A stretch of DNA of 64,000 bases, from the NCBI GenBank assembly GCA_900539255.1, contig UQBJ01000007.1, positions 6,082-70,081 of the forward strand, written 5' to 3'. The notes under the pieces were generated by a model that was given only the letters and a program-made list of their open reading frames with translations, made no database searches and was not told the DNA's origin. This document shows positions 51,735 through 60,554 of this stretch, in pieces. The stretch's first letter is position 1; each line of letters opens with the position of its first letter. The position numbers were made by a program, and so were the translations under genes. The DNA is from an uncultured Campylobacter sp. (GTDB taxonomy: Bacteria; Campylobacterota; Campylobacteria; Campylobacterales; Campylobacteraceae).

Positions 51735-52907
51735 ATGAAAAAAGCCCTTTTTGCCGTTATCATTTTGGATTTGCTGGCTTTGAGCTATGGTATCAGCACT
51801 TTAAGCATAAGCGCGTATGAAGCGCAAATTTACTTTGACGAGCGCAGTTTGACGGCGCATTTAGCGCATTTTGGCACGCAAATTCTAGGGCAAAACGACT
51901 ATGGCTTGCGCGCTCCCTTTGTGCTTTTGCACTTTTTAAGCTCTATTTTGCTTTATCTTTACGCGCTTAAAATCACCAAAACCCCCAAAGACGCGCTTTT
52001 TTCGCTCATCTTGTTTTTGCTCTTGCCCGGCACTGTGGCAAGTGCGCTGTGTGTCAATGTCGCTTCCATCGTCATTTGCCTGAGTCTTTTGATTTTGTGC
52101 GCCTACGAATACGGCTTTACAAAGAGTTTTTACGCCTTGTTGCTCGCGGCTTTGTTTGTGGATAAATCCTTTGGGATTTTGTTTTTATCGCTCTTTTTTT
52201 TCGCCCTTTACCGCAAAAACACGCCCTTGCTTTTTTTCGCCCTTGCGCTTTTTGCGGGCTGTGTGGGGCTTTATGAATTTGACTTTTCGGGCAAGCCAAA
52301 GGGGTATTTTTTAGACACTTTGGGCGTGTTTGCGGCGGCGTTTTCGCCCTTTGTTTTTGTGTATTATTTTTATGTGATTTACCGCCTTGCTTTTAAGCCG
52401 CAAAAGCCTATGCTGTGGTTTATTATGAGCACTAGCTTTTTGTTTTGCCTTATCTTTTCTTTGCGGCAAAGGCTTTATTTGGAGGAATTTTTGCCCTTTT
52501 GTGTTATCAGCACGCCCCTACTCATCAGCACTTTGATGAGTTCGTATCGAATCCGCCTGCCAAATTTGCGCTTAAAATACAACATTTTCATCGAATGCTC
52601 GCTGATTTTTCTAGCACTTTGCTATGTCGCTATCATTTTTAACACCTTTTTATACGCCTTTACAAGCAAGCCGCAGCAACACTTTGCTTACAATTACCAT
52701 ATCGCCAAAGAACTCGCCACAAAGCTCAAAAAACGCGGCATAAACAAAGTAAAAACCGACAAAGAAATGCAGTTGCGCCTTAAATTTTACGGCATTGATG
52801 AGGGCAAAAGCTTTGCACTTGAAAGGGTAAGCAAGCGAAAATGGGCGGATTTTACCATAAATTTAGGCAAAAATGATGAATTTTACGGGCTCAAAAGGTT
52901 GCAATGA
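51735..52907 (+). CDS. Membrane glycosyltransferase-like protein (ArnT/GT-C type)
   Basis: 390 residues from the ATG at 51735, which is 9 bases after AAGGA (an in-frame ATG at 51729 is only 3 bases away). About ten membrane helices. Early segment SISAYEAQIYFDERSLTAHLAHFGTQILGQNDYGLRAPFVLLHFLSSILLYLYA follows the GT-C pattern of ArnT- and PMT-like lipid-linked sugar transferases (acidic residue in the first loop, then GxxxYGLRxP). The C-terminal 70 residues are soluble. Substrate unknown. It is translationally coupled (ATGA) to the downstream pseudopilin gene, an unexpected pairing. Confidence 0.7.
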   Translation: MKKALFAVIILDLLALSYGISTLSISAYEAQIYFDERSLTAHLAHFGTQILGQNDYGLRAPFVLLHFLSSILLYLYALKITKTPKDALFSLILFLLLPGTVASALCVNVASIVICLSLLILCAYEYGFTKSFYALLLAALFVDKSFGILFLSLFFFALYRKNTPLLFFALALFAGCVGLYEFDFSGKPKGYFLDTLGVFAAAFSPFVFVYYFYVIYRLAFKPQKPMLWFIMSTSFLFCLIFSLRQRLYLEEFLPFCVISTPLLISTLMSSYRIRLPNLRLKYNIFIECSLIFLALCYVAIIFNTFLYAFTSKPQQHFAYNYHIAKELATKLKKRGINKVKTDKEMQLRLKFYGIDEGKSFALERVSKRKWADFTINLGKNDEFYGLKRLQ

Positions 52908-53650
52908 AAGGCGCTTTTTCCTTGCTTGAACTTGCCTTTGTTATCGTCATTTTGAGCGTTGTTTTGGGTGTGGCGAAATTTTATTTTGTGGCGGACAAAA
53001 ACCTAGCCCTTGCCGCAAAGCAAATCCAAAACGACTTAGCCTACACGCGAAATTTAGCCCTAATGCAAGCTGCGTTTCGCGCCTTTGATACAGGCGTAGC
53101 CAAAGATGAGTGGTTTAAGGCGCGCTGGCAGGTGTATTTTATCCGCTCTAAAAGCGCGACAAACAACGAGCAAACTTATACGATTTTTTCGGATAAAAAC
53201 GGCGATGGCAACGCAAATTTAGGCAAAAATGAGCTGAATTTAGACAGAGAAATCGCTGTGGATATTTTAAACGCTAAAAAGCTGATGAATTCAGGGCAAA
53301 GCGGGGTTATCAGCAAGGACGATGAGCGAGCAAACGCGCGTTTTAACATAGAGAAAAAATTTGGCGTTAAAGTAGTGGAATTTAAAGGTGCGTGCGCTGG
53401 TGCTACACGCGTTATTTTTGACGAGTTTGGCAGGCTTTACTCGCCCCTAAAAAACGCAAATGCGCCTTATGAAAAGCTGCTTTTTCACAAAAACGCCCCT
53501 TGTATCATAAGGCTCAAAAACGCCCAAGAACAAAGCATTTGCATAGTGCTTGATACTTTAAGCGGCTATGCTTTTGTGCCAAAAACCCAAAACGCAAACT
53601 CGCAAAGGCTTGAATTTAACGGGCAAAGCGTGGAATGCGGAGAGATTTAG
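52904..53650 (+). CDS. Type II secretion/competence-like pseudopilin
   Basis: 248 residues. The N-terminus KGAFSLLELAFVIVILSVVLGVAKFYFV is a prepilin-type signal: a short leader, a cut site before Phe, Glu at +5 of the mature chain and a 20-residue hydrophobic helix. The body contains a calcium-like acidic loop (SDKNGDGNANLGKNELN) and several cysteines near the C-terminus (GACAG, APCI, SICIV, VECG). Campylobacters use pseudopilins in natural transformation, so a DNA-uptake role is possible. It overlaps the preceding gene by 4 bases. Confidence 0.82.
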   Translation: MKGAFSLLELAFVIVILSVVLGVAKFYFVADKNLALAAKQIQNDLAYTRNLALMQAAFRAFDTGVAKDEWFKARWQVYFIRSKSATNNEQTYTIFSDKNGDGNANLGKNELNLDREIAVDILNAKKLMNSGQSGVISKDDERANARFNIEKKFGVKVVEFKGACAGATRVIFDEFGRLYSPLKNANAPYEKLLFHKNAPCIIRLKNAQEQSICIVLDTLSGYAFVPKTQNANSQRLEFNGQSVECGEI

Positions 53651-54239
53651 CTTGCGTAAAAGCGAATTTGCCCTTTTTGTTAGCAAAGCAAATTTCTAGT
53701 TAAAAAGCTGTTTTATGATGGAATTTTTTAGAAATTTCAAGGCTTTAAAAGCTTTAAAATTTAGGCATTTTTTAAACTTAAAAGCGTGGGTTAAATCAGG
53801 TTAATTTTTGTTTTATCATAAAACAAATTGATTTTTTAGGATTTTGAGTGTGGCGTGGTGTCATTGCGAGCAAGGCTAACGCCTTGCGTGGCAATCTATA
53901 TAAATTTAGGGTGTTTTTGGATGGGTAAAAATTTTGTCATTTTGAGCCGTAGGCGAAGAAACTCTAAATCTTGTCATTTTGAGCAGAGCGAAAAATCCAT
54001 AGAATTTAAGATACGCTTTGAATTTATGGATACTTCGCTGCGCTCAGTATGACAGAATTTAGGGCTTTGCTTGAATTTTTGTGGCAAAGTTTGCTTTTTT
54101 TGATTATGGCTTGCCACGCCTTTTTTGTGAATATAACTTCACAACGATGATATATCACGCAATTTTTTTTAAAATCTGCTCGCAAAAAGACACAAAGCGC
54201 AATCAGCCCTTAACAAGCCTAAATTCAAAGTCCATAAAT
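53651..54239. other. Gene-free region with REP-like elements
   Basis: About 590 bases. Contains an ATTGCGAGCAAGG...CCTTGCGTGGCAAT hairpin at about 53861-53895, two GTCATTTTGAGC-type units (about 53937-53965 and 53972-54000) and an inverted GGATACTTCGCTGCGCTCAGTATGAC unit (about 54028-54053). The rest is AT-rich with no supported gene. It separates the plus-strand pseudopilin from the minus-strand activase partner, so it includes their terminators. Confidence 0.75.
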
Positions 54240-55769
54240 TTACCCCAAAGCCTCTTTTGCCAGCTCTTTTTTGGCGTTTGAGAGCATTAGTTTTATGCGG
54301 TTTTCTTGATTTACCTTTGTTGCGCCCGGGTCGTAGTCTATCGAAACTATGTTGCTTTGCGGGTTGCGTTCTTTGATGACTTTCATCATACCGCGCCCGA
54401 CAATGTGGTTTGGCAAGCACCCAAAAGGCTGAGTGCAGACTATGTTGCCCACGCCTTGTGAGATGAGTTCGAGCATTTCAGCCGTGAGTAGCCAGCCCTC
54501 GCCCATATTCATCGCCTCGCTCACATAGCCTTTGGCAAGGCTTTTGGTGTGGTTAAAGGCTGTTGGGGCGCGGAAAACGCCGTGTTTTTTGATGGCTTTT
54601 ATCATATCTTTTTGTTTGTTGAGAAAATACCAATACACCAGCTTGTAGATGAGCTTTGTGCTGAATTTGCCCCCGTAAAGCTTGCCCTCGATGAGCGTGT
54701 CGTTGATGCAATAAAGCGCAAAGTCCAAAAAGCCCGGGATTACCACCTCGCAACCCTCATCAAGCAAGAAATCTTCAAGGTTGTTGTTGCCAAGTGGAGA
54801 GAATTTAATGTAAATTTCGCCCACTACGCCTACTTTTACCTTTTTTTCGTGCTTCATAGGAATGCTCGCAAAGTCCTTTAAAATCGCCTTTGTGTCGCGT
54901 TTTAAAGCCTTGTATTCACGCAAGCCCTCATTTGTGGCTGGGTCGCAAATGCGCTCTACCCAGCGGCTGAGCATTTTGTCCGTGTCGCCTTTGTTAAGCT
55001 CATAAGGCTTGCATTGATTTGAAATGCACATCAGCAAGTCCCCATAAATCACGGCTGAGAGCAGATTTTTAAGCATTTCTTTGCTCACTTCAAAGCCAGA
55101 GTCCGCCTCCAAACCGCTAAAATTCAGCGATATAACAGGCACAAAGCCAAAGCCAGCCTTGACAAGCGCCTTTCGCAAAAGGTGTATGTAGTTGCTCGCG
55201 CGACACCCCCCGCCCGTTTGCGTGATAAGCAGGGCAACCTTATGCAAGTCCCACTCGCCGCTTTTTAGCGCGTCTATCATCTGCCCGATGACGAGCAAAG
55301 CGGGGTAGCAAGTGTCATTATGCACATTTTTCACGCCCTCATCGACTACGCCCTTGCCGTGGTTTTTCAAAAGCTCAGCCTTGTAGCCGTGATTTTGTAG
55401 GATTTTCACTAAAAAACGAAAGTGGATAGGAAGCATTGTCGGCACTAAAATCGTGTGCGTGGCTTTCATCGCCTTAGTAAATGGGGCTTTGATAAGCTCA
55501 CGGCTGCTTTGTGCTTGTGGAAAAATTTGGTATTGAGAATTTGCGCAAATTTCTTTTTTGTCGCTCCAAATCTTGGCTTTGTCGTTATTTGGCGCAAGTG
55601 CTACATTTTTAAACGCCTTTATAGCGTTTTTGGGAGCTTGTGCCTTGTCCTCGATAGCCCGTAAAATCGTGGGCGCATTTTCTTTGATAGCCTGCAAGGG
55701 ACTTGGCAAAGCCTCCCACACCTCGCTAGGACCTGCGAAAAGGTTGTCTTGCTTGATTTTTTGTGTCAT
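54240..55769 (-). CDS. 2-hydroxyacyl-CoA dehydratase-related protein (COG3581-like)
   Basis: 509 residues. The body shows the pattern of the HgdB/COG3581 group: NDTCYPALLVIGQMIDAL, TQTGGGCRASNYIHLLRKAL, GVVGEIYIKFSPLGNNNLEDFL and TQPFGCLPNHIVGRGMM, with cysteines suited to an iron-sulfur cluster. Such proteins occur with a large activase and have no proven reaction. The N-terminal 90 residues are low-complexity Lys/Ala-rich. It overlaps the upstream activase gene by 4 bases (55766-55769). Probable partner of that protein. Confidence 0.82.
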   Translation of the reverse strand: MTQKIKQDNLFAGPSEVWEALPSPLQAIKENAPTILRAIEDKAQAPKNAIKAFKNVALAPNNDKAKIWSDKKEICANSQYQIFPQAQSSRELIKAPFTKAMKATHTILVPTMLPIHFRFLVKILQNHGYKAELLKNHGKGVVDEGVKNVHNDTCYPALLVIGQMIDALKSGEWDLHKVALLITQTGGGCRASNYIHLLRKALVKAGFGFVPVISLNFSGLEADSGFEVSKEMLKNLLSAVIYGDLLMCISNQCKPYELNKGDTDKMLSRWVERICDPATNEGLREYKALKRDTKAILKDFASIPMKHEKKVKVGVVGEIYIKFSPLGNNNLEDFLLDEGCEVVIPGFLDFALYCINDTLIEGKLYGGKFSTKLIYKLVYWYFLNKQKDMIKAIKKHGVFRAPTAFNHTKSLAKGYVSEAMNMGEGWLLTAEMLELISQGVGNIVCTQPFGCLPNHIVGRGMMKVIKERNPQSNIVSIDYDPGATKVNQENRIKLMLSNAKKELAKEALG

Positions 55770-58700
55770 TTTTTTCCTTTTTTAGTGGCTTGGCTGAATT
55801 TTGCCTTGTCAAAATCGATTTTAAGCTCGCTCACACCAGCTTCAACGCTGTTTTTTTGAGCCAGCCTTTCCTCCATCGCCGCTAAAAGCGAGCGAATGCG
55901 AATCTTTACCGCGCCTAAATTTGAAATCTCATCGATTTTAAGCTGAGTGTAAAATCGCCCCTTATGCTCCAAAATCGCACGCACCTCATCTGTGGTGATG
56001 GAGTCTATGCCACACCCAAAGCTTACAAGCTGCACCAGCTCGATATTTTCGCACGCACACACTAGCTCAGCTGCGTTGTATAGGCGTGAGTGGTAGCTCC
56101 ATTGATTTAAAATCTGCAAATTTTCAGCCTTTGCTAAGTGTGCGATGCTGTCCTCGCTCAGCACAACCAAGCCCAAAGAGTTGATGAGCTTGTCTATGCC
56201 GTGATTTATCTCAGGGTCTATGTGATAAGGACGCCCGCAAAGCACGATGGCTTTGAGCTTTTGCGCCTTAACCTGCGCTAAAATCGTCTCGCCTTGCGCC
56301 TTTATGTCATCTAGCCATTCCTCGCGAAAGGCGTAAGCTATGTCAAGTGCCTTGTGAAAGGCTTTTTTGGAGATTTTGCCTTCGTTTTTAAAGAGCGTTT
56401 TGGCTTGTTTTAAAAGCTTTAATTTTGGCTTTTTATCAACCTTTTGAGCTGAATTTGAGCTGAAATTTAGGGCTGAATTTGCTTTTGAATTTGTGTTTGT
56501 TGGACTTAAATTCAAGTTTTTGTCTGAATTTGCCTTTGAATTTGGTGTTAAATTCAAACGCAAAGTATCTTTTGCATTTTGTGCTGAATTTAAGGCTGAA
56601 TTTGCCTTAAAATTCACGCTTTTTTTAAGTGTCCTTGCGTTTTTAACCCCAAAAATCACACTTGTCGCGCTCAGTGCCTTTCTAAACGCTGATTTGGGCG
56701 CAAGCGGCAGTTCTTTGGTGAAAAAAGGCGTGGCTTTTTTGTAAAAATCACTCTTTTGATGAAGCCCAAAATAAGGATACAAAAAGCGAACAGAGCGGAG
56801 TTTATCGACATTTTTGCTTAAAAGCTCTGGGTAGTAGGCGACTACGGGGCAGTTGTAGTTGCGAGTGCTGGTGTCTTCGTGCTTTGTGCTACTTTCAAAG
56901 CCGTTGCTGTGGCAAGGATAAAAAATCGTCCCCACGCCCCTTTCAAGCAAGTCCTCGATATGCCCGTGCATTAGCTTTGCGGGGTAGCACACCGTGTCGC
57001 TTGGTATGGAGTATTGCCCTTTGGCGTAGGTTTTGCGCGTGCTGATAGTGGAAACTTCGACTTCATAATCAAGTGCTGTAAAGAGAGAGTGCCAAAAAGG
57101 CAGGTTCTCATACATATTTAGCCCTAGCGGAATGCCGATTTTACCGCGTGGTTTAGCGGGTTTGTTGTAAATTTTGTAGTTTATCAAATCTTTAAGCCTT
57201 TGCAGCTTATAATCATACATATTAGGCAATGCGGCTTGTTTTTTCACGCCAAGTGGCTTTTCGCAGCGGTTGCCCGAGATAAATTTGCGTGAAGTGCCAT
57301 CGCCGCTGAATTTGTTTATGGTTAGGTTGCAGTTGTTGCCGCAAATTTTGCAGTTTGTCGCCATCGCACTGTGAGAAAAATTCGCCAGCTCGCCCGCTGA
57401 AATGATACTCGAACGCTCTAAATTTAGGCTTTTTGCGTATAAAGCCGCTCCAAATGCGCCCATAAGCCCGCTGATTTTGGGGCGAATGACATTGCGAGCG
57501 ATTTCTTTTTCAAAGCTACGCAAAACGGCGTTGTTTAAGAAAGTCCCGCCTTGCACCACTATCTCACGCCCCAAATCATCGGCATCTTTGGCGCGAATCA
57601 CCTTGTAAATCGCGTTTTTAACGACACTCATCGATAGCCCAGCGCTTATGTCCTCGATATTTGCGCCCTCTTTTTGCGCTTCTTTAACAGAGCTGTTCAT
57701 AAAAACGGTGCAACGCGAACCAAGCTCCACAGGGCTTTTGGAGTTAAGCCCTAGCTTGCTGAATTCAGCCACTTCGTAACCCATAGAGCGCGCAAAGGTT
57801 TCGATAAAGCTGCCACAGCCACTCGAACACGCTTCATTAAGCATAATGGAGTCTATGTTGTTTTGGCGGATAAAAAAGCATTTAATGTCCTGTCCGCCTA
57901 TGTCGATGATGAAATCCACGCGCGGATTAAAGTGTTGAGCGGCTTTTAAGTGAGCCATAGTCTCCACAAGCCCCGCATCTAGGCAAAATCCAGCCTTGAT
58001 AAGCTCTTCGCCATACCCCGTAACCGCACTTCCTTTAATGATGATTTGCTCACTAAATTCAGCATAAATGCGCGCCAGCTGCTCTTTGATGACACTTGCG
58101 GGGTTGCCTTGATTTGAGTTGTAAAACTGATACAAAATGCGGTTTTTATCATCGAGCAAAACAAGCTTTGTCGTGGTGCTGCCGCAATCAATGCCAAGAT
58201 AAGCGGCGATTTTTTCGCCCCCATTTTGCTTAAATGCGGTTTTAATGTCTATTTCATCGACACTTGCGCTTTCGTGGCGTGCTAAAAAGTCCTTAAAATC
58301 GCTCTCATCTTTAAAAAGTGGCTCCAAGTATTTGTTGCGAGAGCTTGTATTTTTGGACTCTTCAAGCTTTTGCAGTAAATTTTTGCACGAAAAACTTTTG
58401 TTTGAATTTCTAGCGCACCTTGCCACGCCTATGGCGACTGAGTATTGCGCATACTCAGGGAAAACCGCACGAAAGGGCTTTTCATCGGTTGAATTTGCGC
58501 TCAAAGTCTCTTTAAATCGCTCTTGCAAGCCCTTGTAAAAAAAGAGCGGTCCGCCCAAAAACATCACCTTGCCCGCGATTTTGCGCCCTTGTGCCAGCCC
58601 GCTTATGGTTTGATCCACAACCGCTTGAAAGATACTTGCGGCTATGTCTTCTTTGTTTGTGCCTTGATTTAAGAGTGGTTGCACATCGGTTTTAGCAAAA

Positions 58701-59206
58701 ACGCCGCAACGACTTGCCACAGGGTAGAGTTTTTTGTGGCGAAGTGAGAGTTCATCGAATTCTTGTGCGCTTATGGCGAGCAAGGTTACCATTTGGTCGA
58801 TAAATGCGCCCGTGCCACCCGCACAAGAGCCGTTCATTCGCTCCTCTGTGCCGCCGCTTAAAAATAAAATTTTCGCATCTTCGCCGCCAAGCTCGATGAC
58901 AGCGTCCGTGTCTGGCTCTAAAAATTTAACCGCTTCTGCTGTGGCGAAAACTTCTTGCACGAAATCAATCCCCACAGCCTTGCAAATGCCAAAGCCCGCC
59001 GAACCGCTCAACGCTACTTTAAATTCACGCTCGCCGATAATGCCTTGCAAATCCTGCACCAGCTCAGCCGCCTTTTCGCGCACCTTTGCGTAATGGCGTT
59101 CATACCTTTTATAAATCAACTCATCGCCGTCTAAAAGTGCTATTTTAGCGGTTGTTGAGCCTATATCAATGCCAAGTGTTAGCGGTTTTTGCGCACTTTG
59201 ATTCAT
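55766..59206 (-). CDS. Large 2-hydroxyacyl-CoA dehydratase activase-type protein (two ASKHA domains plus DUF2229-like)
   Basis: 1146 residues. Domain 1 (about 5-260): GIDIGSTTAKIALLD, ELGGEDAKILFL, NGSCAGGTGAFIDQM. Domain 2 (about 335-600): LGIDCGSTTTKLVLLD, DIGGQDIKCFF, NEACSSGCGSFIETFA; both are BadF/HgdC-like ATPases with cysteines for an intersubunit 4Fe-4S cluster. Then CKICGNNC, a DUF2229-like part (about 690-850), a low-complexity insert (about 855-922) and a C-terminal domain with LCGRPYHIDPEINHGID. Such activases inject electrons into radical dehydratases at ATP cost. The downstream partner is coupled; no typical dehydratase pair is seen. Confidence 0.88.
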   Translation of the reverse strand: MNQSAQKPLTLGIDIGSTTAKIALLDGDELIYKRYERHYAKVREKAAELVQDLQGIIGEREFKVALSGSAGFGICKAVGIDFVQEVFATAEAVKFLEPDTDAVIELGGEDAKILFLSGGTEERMNGSCAGGTGAFIDQMVTLLAISAQEFDELSLRHKKLYPVASRCGVFAKTDVQPLLNQGTNKEDIAASIFQAVVDQTISGLAQGRKIAGKVMFLGGPLFFYKGLQERFKETLSANSTDEKPFRAVFPEYAQYSVAIGVARCARNSNKSFSCKNLLQKLEESKNTSSRNKYLEPLFKDESDFKDFLARHESASVDEIDIKTAFKQNGGEKIAAYLGIDCGSTTTKLVLLDDKNRILYQFYNSNQGNPASVIKEQLARIYAEFSEQIIIKGSAVTGYGEELIKAGFCLDAGLVETMAHLKAAQHFNPRVDFIIDIGGQDIKCFFIRQNNIDSIMLNEACSSGCGSFIETFARSMGYEVAEFSKLGLNSKSPVELGSRCTVFMNSSVKEAQKEGANIEDISAGLSMSVVKNAIYKVIRAKDADDLGREIVVQGGTFLNNAVLRSFEKEIARNVIRPKISGLMGAFGAALYAKSLNLERSSIISAGELANFSHSAMATNCKICGNNCNLTINKFSGDGTSRKFISGNRCEKPLGVKKQAALPNMYDYKLQRLKDLINYKIYNKPAKPRGKIGIPLGLNMYENLPFWHSLFTALDYEVEVSTISTRKTYAKGQYSIPSDTVCYPAKLMHGHIEDLLERGVGTIFYPCHSNGFESSTKHEDTSTRNYNCPVVAYYPELLSKNVDKLRSVRFLYPYFGLHQKSDFYKKATPFFTKELPLAPKSAFRKALSATSVIFGVKNARTLKKSVNFKANSALNSAQNAKDTLRLNLTPNSKANSDKNLNLSPTNTNSKANSALNFSSNSAQKVDKKPKLKLLKQAKTLFKNEGKISKKAFHKALDIAYAFREEWLDDIKAQGETILAQVKAQKLKAIVLCGRPYHIDPEINHGIDKLINSLGLVVLSEDSIAHLAKAENLQILNQWSYHSRLYNAAELVCACENIELVQLVSFGCGIDSITTDEVRAILEHKGRFYTQLKIDEISNLGAVKIRIRSLLAAMEERLAQKNSVEAGVSELKIDFDKAKFSQATKKGKK

Positions 59207-59347
59207 ACACTTCCTTAAAATTTTTAAATAAAAGAGAAAAATTATACCCTAAAAAATCTAATTTTTTGTTATTTTTGCTAAATTTTATGCGCTTATTGCG
59301 CTCAAAGGGCTTTATAATGGCACTTTTAGGCAAATAAGGCAAAAGCC

Positions 59348-60544
59348 TTATTTGCTGGTGTGTTTGATTAAATTCTCAGTAACCAAAGCTATTTCAAGCT
59401 CTTCATCTGTCGGCACGACAAGGATTTTGTGCTTTGAATTTGGCGTGCTTATGGTGGCAATATCCCCACAAGTGCTATTGTTTGCGCTTTCATCAAGCTC
59501 AAAGCCAAGATGAGCGAGCCTTTCGCACACGAGTTTTCGCAGCTGGGCTGAATTTTCGCCCACACCTGCTGTAAAAATCAGTGCGTCCGTGCTATTAAGC
59601 ACCGCAAAATACGCCCCTATGTATTTCACCAAACGATAAACATACATATTTAGGGCTAGCTCGGCTTTTTTGTCCTTTTTTTCTATGTGTGTCATTACAT
59701 CGCGCAGGTCATTATGCCCGCAAATGCCTAAAAATCCGCTCTTTTTGTTCATCATCACATCAAGTTCTTCTGTGGTAAGATGAGCTATGCGCACCAAATG
59801 CGAGATGATGGCAGGGTCTATGTCCCCGCACCTTGTCCCCATCATCAGCCCTTCAAGTGGCGTAAAGCCCATAGAAGTGTCGATACTTTTGCCATTTTCT
59901 ATGGCACAAACGCTAGCTCCGTTGCCTAAATGCAGGCTAATGGCGTTGAATTTAGCAAGTTTAATCCCCAAAAATTCAGCCGCCTTTTTACTCACATAAG
60001 AGTGCGAAGTGCCGTGAAAGCCGTATCTGCGTATGCCCTCTTTCTTGTAAAACTCATAAGGCAAGGCATACATATAAGCATAGTCTGGTAAAGTGGCGTG
60101 AAAAGCCGTGTCAAACACAGCGACATTTGGCACATTTGGCGCTACTTCGAGCATAGCTTTCATTCCCACAAGGTGCGCTGGGTTGTGTAAGGGGGCGATA
60201 ACGCCAACGCGGCGGATTTCTTTAAGCACTTTGGTGTCGATGAGGCAATGCTTTGTAAGGTTTTTGCCGCCGTGCACAACGCGGTGTCCGCAACCATCTA
60301 AATGGCTTAAATCCTGCACCAAGCCCGTTTGGTGCAAGAATTCGTTGATGATTTTCACGCCTGCTTGATGATTTGGCACGGGTTCATCGCGGTGGGCGTG
60401 CTTGTTGTTGGTGAGATTTTTAAGCTCGATTTTTGAGCTATGCTCGCCGATTTTGCCGATTAAACCGCTGGCAATGGGCGTTTTGTCATCATAAAGCTTG
60501 AATTTTATCGAGCTTGAACCTGAATTTAAGACTAAAATTTTCAT
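59348..60544 (-). CDS. ackA: Acetate kinase
   Basis: 398 residues: N-terminal MKILVLNSGSSSIKFKLYD, later HRVVHGG, YGFHGTSHSYVS and the C-terminal LIFTAGVGENSAQLR, all diagnostic for the ASKHA acetate kinase family. It makes ATP from acetyl phosphate, or the reverse, in the cytoplasm. It follows pta by 10 bases in the same operon. In campylobacters this pathway ends overflow metabolism and can supply acetyl phosphate as a signal for two-component regulators. Confidence 0.98.
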   Translation of the reverse strand: MKILVLNSGSSSIKFKLYDDKTPIASGLIGKIGEHSSKIELKNLTNNKHAHRDEPVPNHQAGVKIINEFLHQTGLVQDLSHLDGCGHRVVHGGKNLTKHCLIDTKVLKEIRRVGVIAPLHNPAHLVGMKAMLEVAPNVPNVAVFDTAFHATLPDYAYMYALPYEFYKKEGIRRYGFHGTSHSYVSKKAAEFLGIKLAKFNAISLHLGNGASVCAIENGKSIDTSMGFTPLEGLMMGTRCGDIDPAIISHLVRIAHLTTEELDVMMNKKSGFLGICGHNDLRDVMTHIEKKDKKAELALNMYVYRLVKYIGAYFAVLNSTDALIFTAGVGENSAQLRKLVCERLAHLGFELDESANNSTCGDIATISTPNSKHKILVVPTDEELEIALVTENLIKHTSK

Positions 60545-60554
60545 CGTTTCTCCT

